Source: Mucilaginibacter sp. SMC90
GTDB lineage: Bacteria > Bacteroidota > Bacteroidia > Sphingobacteriales > Sphingobacteriaceae
DNA: 64,000 nt
Direction of reading: 5' to 3'
Assembly (NCBI RefSeq): GCF_022811725.1
Contig: NZ_CP094527.1
Span: 620,001-684,000 of the forward strand
The notes beneath the pieces are model-generated. The model saw only the letters and a list, made by a program, of their open reading frames with translations. It searched no databases and was not told the origin of the DNA. This document shows positions 8,185 through 16,470 of the stretch, piece after piece. Made by a program: the position numbers and the translations under genes. Every line of letters begins with the position of its first letter. The stretch's first letter is position 1.

Positions 8185-9225
8185 TTATTTGTATGCAATT
8201 GCCGCGCTTGATGGCCCGGTTAACTGAAGAAGCGATGTAGACTTAAATCCAACTATCTTAGCCCACCTGTTAAAATCGGCAAAGGTGTAATCAAACCCGG
8301 TTCCGGTTTCAATAAGCATATTCAAGCTCATCATCATACCAAAAACGTTTTGTTTTCTCTCATCATCTATTATGTTCTCTATAGCTATAAATGCACCATC
8401 GGCAGGGAGGGCGTCATAAGCTTTCTGCATTAAAACAATCTTGTTCTGCTCGTCCCAGTCGTGCAGGATGTTTCCCATTACAACTACATCTGCATGAGGT
8501 ATTGGGACACTGAAGAAGTTGCCGCTTGCAGCATTTACCCGATCCGTCAGACCGAATTTTTGTATCGTAGCACTTGCTATGGGCTCAACCGGTGGCAGGT
8601 CAAACGTTGTACAGCGCATAGCTGGATTATACGTGGCAACCATAACCGAAAGCAACCCGGCCGAACCGCCCACGTCAATCAGGGTTTTATATTTTGTAAA
8701 ATCAAATTTTTGAGCAAAAGCCATAAAATTACCCATCTGGATGCCGCTCATAGCACCTGTAAATTCTTTTAATTTTTCTGGGTCCTGATATATCAAACCG
8801 AAAAAATCTTCACTGTTTTTTGTCTCGTTTTGCGGAAGCCCGGTAAGCAGCCCCTCGCCCAGGTTTCCCCAAAAGCCATACAACCGGTTGTTCAGCATTT
8901 CAAGAAGGCCACCAATGTACGATGGCTTGTTTTTATCTAAAAATGTATCGGTATCTACGGTATTTGAGTAAGTAGCGGTATCTAAAATGCCGCTGCGCGT
9001 TAAAAAGCCAAACGCGGTTAAAGCATCCAAAAAATCGTGAACATTTCTGTCTGTACAGTTAAGCCCTAAAAGATGTTTAATATCTTTTGCGCTCATCGTT
9101 TTCATTTCGGCAAGCCTGGTAAATAATTGAAAACTGACCGCAGTCAAAAGAATTTTGGAGGCCCAAAAGCCTGTGCCAATTTTCATAATGTTTTCGGGTG
9201 ATGGCTGGTTAGGTTGCTGTTCCAT
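8185..9225 (-). CDS. O-methyltransferase (acetylserotonin/hydroxyneurosporene MT-like)
   Basis: 346 residues. The N-terminal 100 residues form a winged-helix-like dimerisation domain (LAEMKTMSAKDIKHLLGL, then LDALTAFGFLTRSG). The C-terminal part is a class I methyltransferase with the SAM motif DVGGSAG at 184-190 and the HDWDE motif typical of small-molecule O-methyltransferases (in ILHDWDEQNKIVLMQKAY), which carries the catalytic His. Members methylate hydroxyl groups of aromatic or polyketide compounds. No biosynthetic neighbours explain its substrate. A decayed copy of its first 30 codons lies at 12501-12593. Confidence 0.88.
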   Translation of the reverse strand: MEQQPNQPSPENIMKIGTGFWASKILLTAVSFQLFTRLAEMKTMSAKDIKHLLGLNCTDRNVHDFLDALTAFGFLTRSGILDTATYSNTVDTDTFLDKNKPSYIGGLLEMLNNRLYGFWGNLGEGLLTGLPQNETKNSEDFFGLIYQDPEKLKEFTGAMSGIQMGNFMAFAQKFDFTKYKTLIDVGGSAGLLSVMVATYNPAMRCTTFDLPPVEPIASATIQKFGLTDRVNAASGNFFSVPIPHADVVVMGNILHDWDEQNKIVLMQKAYDALPADGAFIAIENIIDDERKQNVFGMMMSLNMLIETGTGFDYTFADFNRWAKIVGFKSTSLLQLTGPSSAAIAYK

Positions 9226-9535
9226 TTTTTATTGATTATCGGTTTATAAATTGGGAGTTTCTTCGGGGAGCTTAACCGGATACAGGTAGTAATTAATGAT
9301 CTAAAATACAGGTATTTAATTTAAGAATGAAGGGGTTTTTACACTTGAAAACCTGCGTTTTACTTTATCAAAATCCGGAACCTATCTAACAGACTTTTAT
9401 TACGGAGGGCCTTTTTGCCCGCAGCATTAGTTTTAAATAACAAATGGAATATTAATTAAATATGGAAGCATCATTTGATGATAAGGCAGTAAAAAATAGC
9501 AACATCTTCCTATTTTAGTTCCTAAATATCCTTCT
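9226..9535. other. 310-bp divergent intergenic region
   Basis: AT-rich spacer between the minus-strand methyltransferase and the plus-strand CbrC-like gene; it should hold both promoters. I see no convincing TAnnTTTG element, hairpin, RNA gene or coding frame in it. Confidence 0.5.
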
Positions 9536-10123
9536 ATGATCTTCAAGTACTTTAAAGGCCCAATTGATGAAATGAGCAGCCTTGTAAACGAAACTTCAAT
9601 TTGCTCCATTTGTAAAAAGACAGATCATTGTTTTGAATTAGATTACACAATTACTGACGTATTCAATGATGATGACAAAGAGGGAAAGCTTGGATGTTAC
9701 GCTTGCTTGCGGGAAGGGCGTTTTGAATTTTGGCACGATACTGAATTTGGATTGCTTGATGAAAATGGGCTGGATAATATTTATAAACGTGATATAGCCG
9801 TGCCGGCTTCACTTGCCATTGAAAAACTAACAGAATTAAAAAGAACCCCGCAATTCATAACCTGGCAACAAGGGTTATGGCTAACTCATTGCGATGATTT
9901 TATGGTTTATAAAGGCACGTGGGAGCCAAAAGATTTTTATTCAAATAGTAAGGATGGTGATGGGAAAGCCCTTTTTATGAGCATGACAGATGAGGACATG
10001 AATCATTTATGGGACGATAGCTTGCCAGAAAACAAAAACATACTGGAAGAATGGTATTCAACCTACTATGTTTTTGAATGCAGCCATTGCGGCAAATTAC
10101 GGGGTAATTGGGATTGCGATTAA
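9536..10123 (+). CDS. CbrC-like (UPF0167) family protein
   Basis: 195 residues beginning IFKYFKGPIDEMSSLV, the usual opening of the CbrC/UPF0167 family (FxYFxxP). Cysteine pairs suggest zinc binding: CSICKKTD near 22-29, CYACLREG near 55, and a C-terminal CSHCGKLRGNWDCD. E. coli CbrC has been linked genetically to colicin E2 tolerance, but the biochemical role is unknown. The gene is more AT-rich than its neighbours, which hints at transfer. No signal peptide. Confidence 0.75.
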   Translation: MIFKYFKGPIDEMSSLVNETSICSICKKTDHCFELDYTITDVFNDDDKEGKLGCYACLREGRFEFWHDTEFGLLDENGLDNIYKRDIAVPASLAIEKLTELKRTPQFITWQQGLWLTHCDDFMVYKGTWEPKDFYSNSKDGDGKALFMSMTDEDMNHLWDDSLPENKNILEEWYSTYYVFECSHCGKLRGNWDCD

Positions 10124-10160
10124 GGGCCCGCCCCTATTCCTTTACAGGATCGGCCTGCAA

Positions 10161-10925
10161 CTAATCCCAAATGCCGTTCTGCTCGGTAAATATTACCGGT
10201 TGCCCGCCGGTAACCATAATGGTATGCTCGTGCTGCGCAACAAAACCGCCTTTATTACCAATCAGTGTCCAGCCGTCGGCCTGGGTATCGGCAATTGTAG
10301 ACCGTGTTGAAATAAATGTCTCTATGGCAACCACCGAATTCTTTTTAAAACGCGTGGTGTTATACCTGTCGCAGAAGTTGGCAATCTCATGTGGTTCTTC
10401 GTGCAAACTACGGCCAACACCATGGCCGGTGAGGTTTTTTATTACTGTATAGCCAGCTTTTTTGGCTTCGGTTTCAATCAATTTGCCAATCTCAGAAATC
10501 CTGACACCGCCTTTAATATTGCTGATAGCTTTTTTTAAAATTTCCTTTGATGCTTCTACCAGTTTACCATGGCCGTGAAGATCTTCGCCTAATACAAAAG
10601 AGCCCCCGTTATCAGCCCAGTAGCCATTTAGCTCTGCCGATACGTCGATATTTATCAAGTCACCTTCCTTAAGGATCTTATCAGCTGAAGGGATGCCATG
10701 TGCGGCTTCTTCGTTAACGCTAATGCAAGTATATCCCGGAAAATTATAGGTTAACAACGGTGCAGAACGTGCCCCCAATTGGGTCAGTAACTTGCCGCCG
10801 TATTCGTCAAGTTCCTTAGTTGAGATCCCCGGTTTTGCATACTCCCGCATTTTCCTGAGCGTAATAGCAACAGCATCGCTGGCCTGCTGCATTCCGCTTC
10901 TTTCGTTTTCAGTGGATATAGACAT
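10161..10925 (-). CDS. map: Methionine aminopeptidase, type I (M24A)
   Basis: 254 residues, the standard length. It removes the initiator methionine from nascent proteins in the cytoplasm. The five metal ligands of the pita-bread fold can be read: D94 (INIDVSAEL), D105 (GYWADNGGSF), H168 (GHGVGRSLHEEP), E202 (VAIETF) and E233 (QHEHTIMV); the substrate-binding His is H76 (NEEAAHGIP). It stands alone rather than in the ribosomal protein operon where Bacteroidota normally have map, so it may be a second copy; that cannot be tested here. Confidence 0.92.
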   Translation of the reverse strand: MSISTENERSGMQQASDAVAITLRKMREYAKPGISTKELDEYGGKLLTQLGARSAPLLTYNFPGYTCISVNEEAAHGIPSADKILKEGDLINIDVSAELNGYWADNGGSFVLGEDLHGHGKLVEASKEILKKAISNIKGGVRISEIGKLIETEAKKAGYTVIKNLTGHGVGRSLHEEPHEIANFCDRYNTTRFKKNSVVAIETFISTRSTIADTQADGWTLIGNKGGFVAQHEHTIMVTGGQPVIFTEQNGIWD

Positions 10926-11058
10926 CTGTTAATTTTTATCAAATGCAAAATTAACAATTAATAAGTTGGGTAGCGTTCATCTAATGTCAGTTTATGATAA
11001 CGGCATTCCTGATGAGTTTATGCAAATCGGCGCATATAAAGCTACCGTGGCCTGCAAC

Positions 11059-12432
11059 TTAAAGCGGCTTTGCGGCTATAAAAACAAAAAAGCTGGAACC
11101 CCGGCCAAAAATACTTTCAAAACCAATGCTGCCTCCCTGTCGTTCTATATACTCTTTACATAGCATCAAACCCAAACCAACGCCTTTTTCGTTATTGGTG
11201 CCAAAAGTGGGGTCGACTGTTATGCGAAAGATATTTTCCTGCTCGGCTATGGCAATGCCCTTTCCGTTGTCACTAACAGTTAGTTTGCAGCTGCCGGCCA
11301 ATACCTGGGCGTTAATATTTATATTTCCCCCTTTTTGAGTGAATTTAATAGCATTGTTTACCAGATTACGTACAACCAGTTGCAGCATATCCGTATCAGC
11401 AACTACTATTATTTTATCATCAATATCATAATTTAAAGAGATCCCTTTTTTTACAGCCAGCGCTTTCTCCATATCCAATGTGCTTTTCAACACTAAACTG
11501 AGGTTCACCTGCTGCAAATTTACGGTCGGCCGCTCCATTTGTGATTTTGTCCAATACAGCAGGTTTGAAAGCATTTGCATGGTGTTATTGGTGGCGGAGA
11601 GCAAATCTTTTTCTAATACCAAACGCTGGTTATTATCAAGTTCATTTTCATTAAGCAGCTCAAGATAATTTTGTATGTTGATCAGCGGTGCCCTCATATC
11701 ATGCGATATGATCGACATGAGCTTACTCTTTTCCGCATTACTTTGTTCAAGCAGGCCTTTCTGTAACGTGATCTCCTTATTCTTCAGCTCAACCATAGCC
11801 TTTTCTTTATCGTAACTGCGCTTAATAAAGGTAATAATGAAATAGATAGCAATTACAGGTAGCGGAAATGCGGTAACACGATCAGTGAATTGTCCTTTTC
11901 CTGCCCTAAAGGGATATTGAACAAGGGCGGGATAATAGTACTCTACAATGTGCAGTATCACGAAAGCCAATATGTAGATCGCTAACCATGTTAAATGATG
12001 TTTGTAGGGCGAAATGGCAAATATCAGCAATAAATAAGCAGGCCATATAATATCGGTAGAGCCATTGATGCCCGAATTTGCAAAATAGTTAACCGAAAAA
12101 ATAAGAAGACCGGTTAAACCTAATATAATGTTGTTGTGCTTTTTATCATAGTACCGGGAATAGTAGTACTGGTAAAAAAATATACTGCCAATTATTAAAC
12201 AGGATAAAGCCGCAACATTAAGTCCGGCAAAAAGGTTATAAGGGATATAGAAGCCAGCCAAAACTATTGCGCAAATAGCTATAGAATGGAATATCCTGCT
12301 CTCTAACGTGAAACTCGATGTTTCTCCTGTCAGCTTAAACCAAAAAGGACTTAATTTTTTAATGTTGAGATTTTGTAAACAGCGAATTGTTTTATTGTAT
12401 GGGCATCCCGCATTTTGCGACATGTAAACCAT
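11059..12432 (-). CDS. Membrane sensor histidine kinase
   Basis: 457 residues (453 if the second Met, at 12423, is used). Six hydrophobic segments between about residues 50 and 205 form a membrane sensor. A short coiled coil (KAMVELKNKEITLQKGLLEQ) leads to a HisKA domain with phospho-acceptor H244 (IISHDMRAPLINIQ). The HATPase domain follows with the N box ([12 protein letters not shown]), G1 (VSDNGKGIAI) and G2 (GVGLGLMLCKEY). There is no receiver domain and no response regulator gene beside it, so it is an orphan kinase in this window. The signal is unknown. Minus-strand start lies close to the decayed patch at 12.5 kb. Confidence 0.92.
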   Translation of the reverse strand: MVYMSQNAGCPYNKTIRCLQNLNIKKLSPFWFKLTGETSSFTLESRIFHSIAICAIVLAGFYIPYNLFAGLNVAALSCLIIGSIFFYQYYYSRYYDKKHNNIILGLTGLLIFSVNYFANSGINGSTDIIWPAYLLLIFAISPYKHHLTWLAIYILAFVILHIVEYYYPALVQYPFRAGKGQFTDRVTAFPLPVIAIYFIITFIKRSYDKEKAMVELKNKEITLQKGLLEQSNAEKSKLMSIISHDMRAPLINIQNYLELLNENELDNNQRLVLEKDLLSATNNTMQMLSNLLYWTKSQMERPTVNLQQVNLSLVLKSTLDMEKALAVKKGISLNYDIDDKIIVVADTDMLQLVVRNLVNNAIKFTQKGGNININAQVLAGSCKLTVSDNGKGIAIAEQENIFRITVDPTFGTNNEKGVGLGLMLCKEYIERQGGSIGFESIFGRGSSFFVFIAAKPL

Positions 12433-12500
12433 TTAGCAACTATACGGAAAAAATTTAATTTTAGTTTAAGGTGATTTAGACAACCTAATAATGATGAATG

Positions 12501-12593
12501 CTAAAACTCCATGATGGAATGTTTTGAAACATAAAAGGTCGTGCCGGTTTTCATAATATCTTCGGGCGATGGTTGGTTAGGTTACTGCTCCAT
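12501..12593 (-). pseudogene. Decayed 5' fragment of a second O-methyltransferase gene
   Basis: On the minus strand, ATG at 12593 opens MEQ, then a TAA stop, then PNQPSPEDIMKTGT. The intact methyltransferase at 9225 starts MEQQPNQPSPENIMKIGT, so codon 4 (CAG/CAA) has become TAA here and identity continues for roughly 17 codons before fading. Nucleotide similarity between 12541-12595 and 9171-9228 is obvious by eye. This is the leftover 5' end of a paralogue or of a partial duplication, not a working gene. Confidence 0.75.
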
Positions 12594-12661
12594 TTTCTTG
12601 ATAAATTATCAGTTTAATTAGTTGGAGACGGTTTGCGGGAAAACGCTACCGTAGAAGGTGA

Positions 12662-12883
12662 ATTATTATTGATGCTATTCACTCATCAACAAGTGAGGGA
12701 AATAATCACTGGCATGTGGAGCGGAATACAACTATAAAAGAAGATCTGACTATGATTTTTCATCATTGGTACAGTGTTCAAACGGATGAGGCTGGCCATT
12801 ATGACTACGAAAACCAATACGAAAATTGGTTTATTGACGACGAGGGCCATATTAAAAAGCAAAAAAACAGACACATTAAATAA
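12662..12883 (+). pseudogene. C-terminal fragment of a SnoaL/NTF2-like protein gene
   Basis: An open frame without a start codon runs from just after a stop at 12659-12661 to TAA at 12881-12883. It encodes a protein-like segment: NNHWHVERNTTIKEDLTMIF, then HHWYSVQTDEAGHYDYENQY and ENWFIDDEGHIKK. The alternating aromatic beta-strand pattern resembles the C-terminal half of NTF2/SnoaL-fold proteins. The N-terminal half is missing, and the region next to it holds the methyltransferase remnant, so this patch looks like a deletion scar. Family assignment is tentative. Confidence 0.4.
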
Positions 12884-12954
12884 ATTGATCGGGAACCCTA
12901 AACGCGGGCTGATAACGCTCTTCATTCTACTGCCATAATTCTATGTGTTTCACT

Positions 12955-12962
12955 TATCTTTG
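12955..12962 (+). promoter_or_regulatory. Bacteroidota -7 promoter element (TATCTTTG) of the ABC-F gene
   Basis: An exact TAnnTTTG match. Transcription from it would start after the ATG at 12945 and before the GTG at 12987, so it argues that the longer reading frame start is not used. No clear TTTG -33 box is seen upstream. Confidence 0.5.
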
Positions 12963-12986
12963 CGCAAAATTCAATATTTCCATACT

Positions 12987-14621
12987 GTGATTAATGTCAA
13001 TAACATATCCGTTTCATTTGGCGGAACCACCTTATTCAGCGACGTAACCTTCTCAATAAACGAGAACGATAAGATAGCCCTGATGGGTAAAAATGGCGCA
13101 GGCAAGTCAACCATCCTCAAGATCATCGCCGGGGCAGCCAAACCAACTACCGGCAACGTAACTGGTCCTAAGGACGCGGTAATAGCATATTTACCGCAGC
13201 ATTTGCTTACCCATGATAACGTTACCGTTTTTGAGGAAACGATGAAAGCTTTTGATGAGGCCAATCAGATGCAAAAAGAACTGGACGAAGTGAATGAGCA
13301 GCTCAACATTCGCACTGATTACGACAGTGACGACTACATGAAGCTGATTGAACGGGTATCGGAATTGAGTGAAAAAGTTTATTCGCAGGAAGAGGTTAAT
13401 TATGATGCGGAAGTTGAAAAGGTGCTGAAAGGCTTAGGTTTTGAACGCAAAGACTTTACCCGCCAAACTTCCGAGTTTTCGGGCGGTTGGCGCATGCGTA
13501 TCGAACTGGCCAAAATTCTGTTAAAAAAACCTGATCTGATCTTGCTTGATGAGCCTACCAACCACATGGATATCGACAGTATCCAATGGCTGGAAGATTT
13601 CCTGGTAAACTCGGCAAAAGCAGTAATGGTCATCTCACACGACCGTACTTTTGTTGATAATATCACGAACCGTACCATCGAGGTAACCATGGGCAGGATC
13701 TACGATTATAAAGCCAAATACACCCATTACCTCCAATTGCGTGCCGACCGCAGGGTACACCAGTTGAAAGCCTACGAAGAACAACAACGCTTTATTGCCG
13801 ATAACCAGGAATTTATAGACCGGTTCAGAGGTACGTACTCTAAGACGTTGCAGGTACAGTCGCGCGTGAAAATGCTCGAAAAGCTCGAGGTTATCGAGAT
13901 CGACGAAGTAGATACATCGGCATTGCGATTGAAATTTCCACCATCACCACGTTCCGGTCAGTATCCGGTAATGGTAGAGGACCTTACAAAAACCTATGGC
14001 GATCATGTTGTGTTTGAGAAAGCAGCTATGGTGATTGAGCGGGGTGAAAAAGTAGCTTTTGTTGGTAAAAATGGCGAAGGTAAATCAACCATGATCAAAG
14101 CCATCATGGGCGAGATCGATTTTCAGGGAAGTTTAAAAGTAGGTCACAATGCCAAGATCGGATACTTTGCTCAAAACCAGGCGGCTTTGTTAGACGAGAA
14201 TTTAACTGTATTTGAAACCATCGACCAGATTCCGCTAAGCGATGGCACCGTAAAGATCAAAGATCTTTTAGGGGCGTTTATGTTTAGCGGTGATGATACC
14301 ACCAAAAAGGTCAAGGTACTTTCGGGCGGCGAGAAAACGCGTCTGGCCATGATCAAGCTGCTGTTAGAACCTGTAAACGTATTGATCCTGGATGAGCCAA
14401 CAAACCATTTGGATATGAAGACCAAGGATATCATCAAAGATGCCCTAAAAGATTTTGACGGAACGCTGATCCTGGTATCCCACGACCGTGATTTCCTGGA
14501 TGGACTGGTAAAAAAAGTATTCGAGTTTGGTAATAAACGCGTTAGGGAACATTTTGAGGATATCAAAGGGTTTTTAGCTTATAAGAAAATGGATAGCTTG
14601 AAGCAGATTGAGCAGGGGTAA
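12987..14621 (+). CDS. ABC-F family ATPase (EttA/Uup/YbiT-like)
   Basis: 544 residues from GTG at 12987 (VINVNNISVSFGGTTLF), the usual start of this family; an ATG at 12945 would add 14 unlike residues and lies upstream of a TAnnTTTG promoter element. Two ATPase domains are joined by the ABC-F linker: Walker A GKNGAGKST and GKNGEGKST, signatures SGGWRMR and SGGEKTR, Walker B LILLDEPTNHMD and VLILDEPTNHLD. The linker between them (LQLRADRRVHQLKAYEEQQ) contacts tRNA in characterised members. No membrane segments. These proteins act on ribosomes as translation factors; some give antibiotic resistance, but nothing here shows that. Confidence 0.9.
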   Translation: MINVNNISVSFGGTTLFSDVTFSINENDKIALMGKNGAGKSTILKIIAGAAKPTTGNVTGPKDAVIAYLPQHLLTHDNVTVFEETMKAFDEANQMQKELDEVNEQLNIRTDYDSDDYMKLIERVSELSEKVYSQEEVNYDAEVEKVLKGLGFERKDFTRQTSEFSGGWRMRIELAKILLKKPDLILLDEPTNHMDIDSIQWLEDFLVNSAKAVMVISHDRTFVDNITNRTIEVTMGRIYDYKAKYTHYLQLRADRRVHQLKAYEEQQRFIADNQEFIDRFRGTYSKTLQVQSRVKMLEKLEVIEIDEVDTSALRLKFPPSPRSGQYPVMVEDLTKTYGDHVVFEKAAMVIERGEKVAFVGKNGEGKSTMIKAIMGEIDFQGSLKVGHNAKIGYFAQNQAALLDENLTVFETIDQIPLSDGTVKIKDLLGAFMFSGDDTTKKVKVLSGGEKTRLAMIKLLLEPVNVLILDEPTNHLDMKTKDIIKDALKDFDGTLILVSHDRDFLDGLVKKVFEFGNKRVREHFEDIKGFLAYKKMDSLKQIEQG

Positions 14622-14684
14622 ATGAATAGCGGGAGGAGGCAGGATGATGTGGATTCCCGTATAAAATGGTGTGTAACCGGAAAA

Positions 14685-14719
14685 AGAAAAGCTGCAATCA
14701 TTTGATTTGCAGCTTTTCT
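14685..14719. terminator. Bidirectional Rho-independent terminator
   Basis: A 13-bp perfect stem (AGAAAAGCTGCAA with TTGCAGCTTTTCT) and a nine-base loop between the convergent ABC-F and SDR genes. On the minus strand a T-rich tail (TTTTCTTTTT) follows; on the plus strand the tail is weaker. Confidence 0.8.
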
Positions 14720-14799
14720 GTATTAGTGACTCTTAAACGCTCAAATCCGAGTTTATTTACAGAGGATTTAAAACTATCAATTGAACTGGCGATACTATT

Positions 14800-15558
14800 T
14801 TAAAAACCATACATACCCCCTGAAACGGAAATTTGCTCTCCCGTAATCCACGCTGCATCATCAGAAGCAAGAAATACAACCGCCTTCGCAATATCTTCGG
14901 GCTGCCCTCTGCGCCCGAGGGGAGTGTTGGCAATAAACATTTTTTCATACTCACTACCGGTAGTGACGCCCGCACTGGTTGCTCCTTCTGTTTCCGTAGC
15001 TCCCGGCAAAACAGAATTGATACGAATGTTTTTTGCACCCAGTTCTTTCGACAAGGAGATAGTTATGGCATCTAATGCCGCTTTAGTTGCAGAATACAAC
15101 GAGGCAGCGGGAAGAGGATACTTGCTTGCACCCGAACTGATATTGATGATGTTGCCGCCTTTGTCGCCAAACAGTTTTAAAGATGCCTTGATAGCAAGTA
15201 TTGGGCCCAAAACATTAACGTTGAAATGCTGATGAAAAGCTTCTGCCGATGCCTGTTCAATAGGTAAAAATTGCTGAAAGACAGCGTTGTTTACCAAAAT
15301 ATCCAACGAGCCGAAAGCATTCACGGTTTCTTCAAACAGCCTGGTTACATCGGCTTCTTTTGATACATCGGCCTGTACCGAAATGGCCAAGCCTCCATTG
15401 TCCGTTATCTTCTTAACTACGCTATCTGCGCCTTCTTTGCTTGAGGCATAATTTACAACAACTTTTGCGCCTTCTGCTGCAAAATGTTTTGCGATAGATG
15501 CACCTATTCCTTTTGAAGCACCGGTAACTACCGCTACTTTGTTTTTTAATTTATTCAT
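14800..15558 (-). CDS. SDR family NAD(P)-dependent oxidoreductase (first of pair)
   Basis: 252 residues, classical short-chain dehydrogenase. The cofactor motif TGASKGIG lies at 12-19, NNA near 90, catalytic Ser about 142 and Y155-x-x-x-K159 in LYSATKAAL. The closing AAWITGEQISVSGGMYGF is typical of the FabG-like group. Substrate unknown. It is downstream of a second SDR gene in the same direction, with a 9-bp hairpin between them, so the two are probably co-expressed under the divergent HxlR regulator. Confidence 0.92.
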   Translation of the reverse strand: MNKLKNKVAVVTGASKGIGASIAKHFAAEGAKVVVNYASSKEGADSVVKKITDNGGLAISVQADVSKEADVTRLFEETVNAFGSLDILVNNAVFQQFLPIEQASAEAFHQHFNVNVLGPILAIKASLKLFGDKGGNIINISSGASKYPLPAASLYSATKAALDAITISLSKELGAKNIRINSVLPGATETEGATSAGVTTGSEYEKMFIANTPLGRRGQPEDIAKAVVFLASDDAAWITGEQISVSGGMYGF

Positions 15559-15578
15559 TTTGAAAATTTTAATTAGTT

Positions 15579-15606
15579 GCTGGCACGTTTAAAAACCCGT
15601 GCCAGC
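15579..15606 (-). terminator. Intergenic hairpin between the two SDR genes
   Basis: A perfect 9-bp stem (GCTGGCACG with CGTGCCAGC) and a ten-base loop in the 58-base gap. It lacks a T-tract on the minus strand, so it is more likely a partial terminator or an RNA-stability or processing element in a shared transcript than a full stop. Confidence 0.5.
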
Positions 15607-15616
15607 TTGAGGTTAA

Positions 15617-16369
15617 TTATTTAGCCAAATAGGTCATACCACCATCAACAAGGAGTTCAGCACCAAGCATAAACGAAGAATCGTCAGAGGCCAGGAAAAC
15701 CGCTGTTTTACCAATGTCAGATGGCTGCCCGATTCTGCCTATTGGCATCTGATCAGCAAAGTGTTTTTTTACAGCTTCAATTTGTTCTGCGGGAACAAAC
15801 TTGTCAAATGCCGGTGTATCCGTTGTACCTGGCGTTATAACATTTGCCCTGATCTTTCTATCTAAAAGGTCGCTTGAAAAACCCTTTGCTAAATAGATCA
15901 CGGCCGCTTTTGCAGCACCATACAGCGTAAATGATGGATAGGCCCGGTGCGCCGCATTTGACCCGATAAGAATAATAGAACCACCATCATTCATATAAGG
16001 CAGTGCTTTTTGAACAGTGAAGTAAACACTTTTCAGGTTCAGATCAATTGCCTTGTCAAAGTCGGCTTCGCTAAAAGTTGCCACGGTTCCTACAGCTCCA
16101 CCACCCGCATTGGCTACGATCACGTCAATTTTACCAAATTTTTCGGCTGTTTCTTTGAACACCCTTTCCAGGTGGGCAAGGTTGGTTACATCGGCATTTA
16201 TGGCTATAAAATTATCGCCAAGCTGAGCCACGGCACTATCTAAAGTTTCCTGATTTCTGCCGATAATAGCTCCAACACCGCCTTCGTTTTTAAATGCTTC
16301 AGCAATACCAAACCCGATACCGCTATTGCCGCCTGTAATAACGGCTACTTTATTTTTTAATCTGCTCAT
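15617..16369 (-). CDS. SDR family oxidoreductase (second of pair)
   Basis: 250 residues from the ATG at 16369 (MSRLKNKVAVITGG). The frame is open up to 16540, but the extra 57 residues cover the promoter region and the divergent HxlR start and are not SDR-like. Motifs: TGGNSGIG 12-19, ANAG 86-89, catalytic S137, Y150-x-x-x-K154 in LYGAAKAAV, C-terminal GAELLVDGGMTYL. Substrate unknown. The promoter element TACCTTTG and an overlapping palindrome lie just upstream, shared with the HxlR gene. Confidence 0.92.
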   Translation of the reverse strand: MSRLKNKVAVITGGNSGIGFGIAEAFKNEGGVGAIIGRNQETLDSAVAQLGDNFIAINADVTNLAHLERVFKETAEKFGKIDVIVANAGGGAVGTVATFSEADFDKAIDLNLKSVYFTVQKALPYMNDGGSIILIGSNAAHRAYPSFTLYGAAKAAVIYLAKGFSSDLLDRKIRANVITPGTTDTPAFDKFVPAEQIEAVKKHFADQMPIGRIGQPSDIGKTAVFLASDDSSFMLGAELLVDGGMTYLAK

Positions 16370-16394
16370 TGTTTCTTTTTTTAAGATTGAGCGA

Positions 16395-16402
16395 CAAAGG
16401 TA
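16395..16402 (-). promoter_or_regulatory. Bacteroidota -7 promoter element (TACCTTTG) of the SDR operon
   Basis: Exact TAnnTTTG match on the minus strand, 26 bases before the SDR start codon at 16369. The palindrome at 16410-16430 lies where the -33 contact would be. Confidence 0.6.
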
Positions 16403-16409
16403 GAGCAGT

Positions 16410-16430
16410 AAAGTTATTTTTAGTAACTTT
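16410..16430. promoter_or_regulatory. Palindromic operator candidate for the HxlR regulator
   Basis: A perfect 7-bp inverted repeat, AAAGTTA and TAACTTT, separated by 7 bases. It sits in the -33 region of the SDR promoter and overlaps the plus-strand TAACTTTG element (16424-16431) that could serve the HxlR gene. HxlR dimers bind such dyads, so it is a good candidate for joint repression or autoregulation. A second perfect palindrome, ACACCGGTGT, lies at 16450-16459 within the HxlR leader. Confidence 0.6.
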
Positions 16431-16431
16431 G
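16424..16431 (+). promoter_or_regulatory. Bacteroidota -7 promoter element (TAACTTTG) of the HxlR gene
   Basis: Exact TAnnTTTG match on the plus strand, about 40 bases before the HxlR start codon, and embedded in the right arm of the 16410-16430 palindrome. Confidence 0.5.
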
Positions 16432-16470
16432 TACTGAAAAGTAATGGTAACACCGGTGTAACTAAGTAAC

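Noticed and set aside
10966-11163. 65-codon plus-strand ORF
   Set aside because: It overlaps the 3' end of the histidine kinase gene on the other strand and has no independent support.
12686-12925. 79-codon minus-strand ORF
   Set aside because: Shadow of the SnoaL-like fragment on the plus strand; the plus frame has the protein-like composition.
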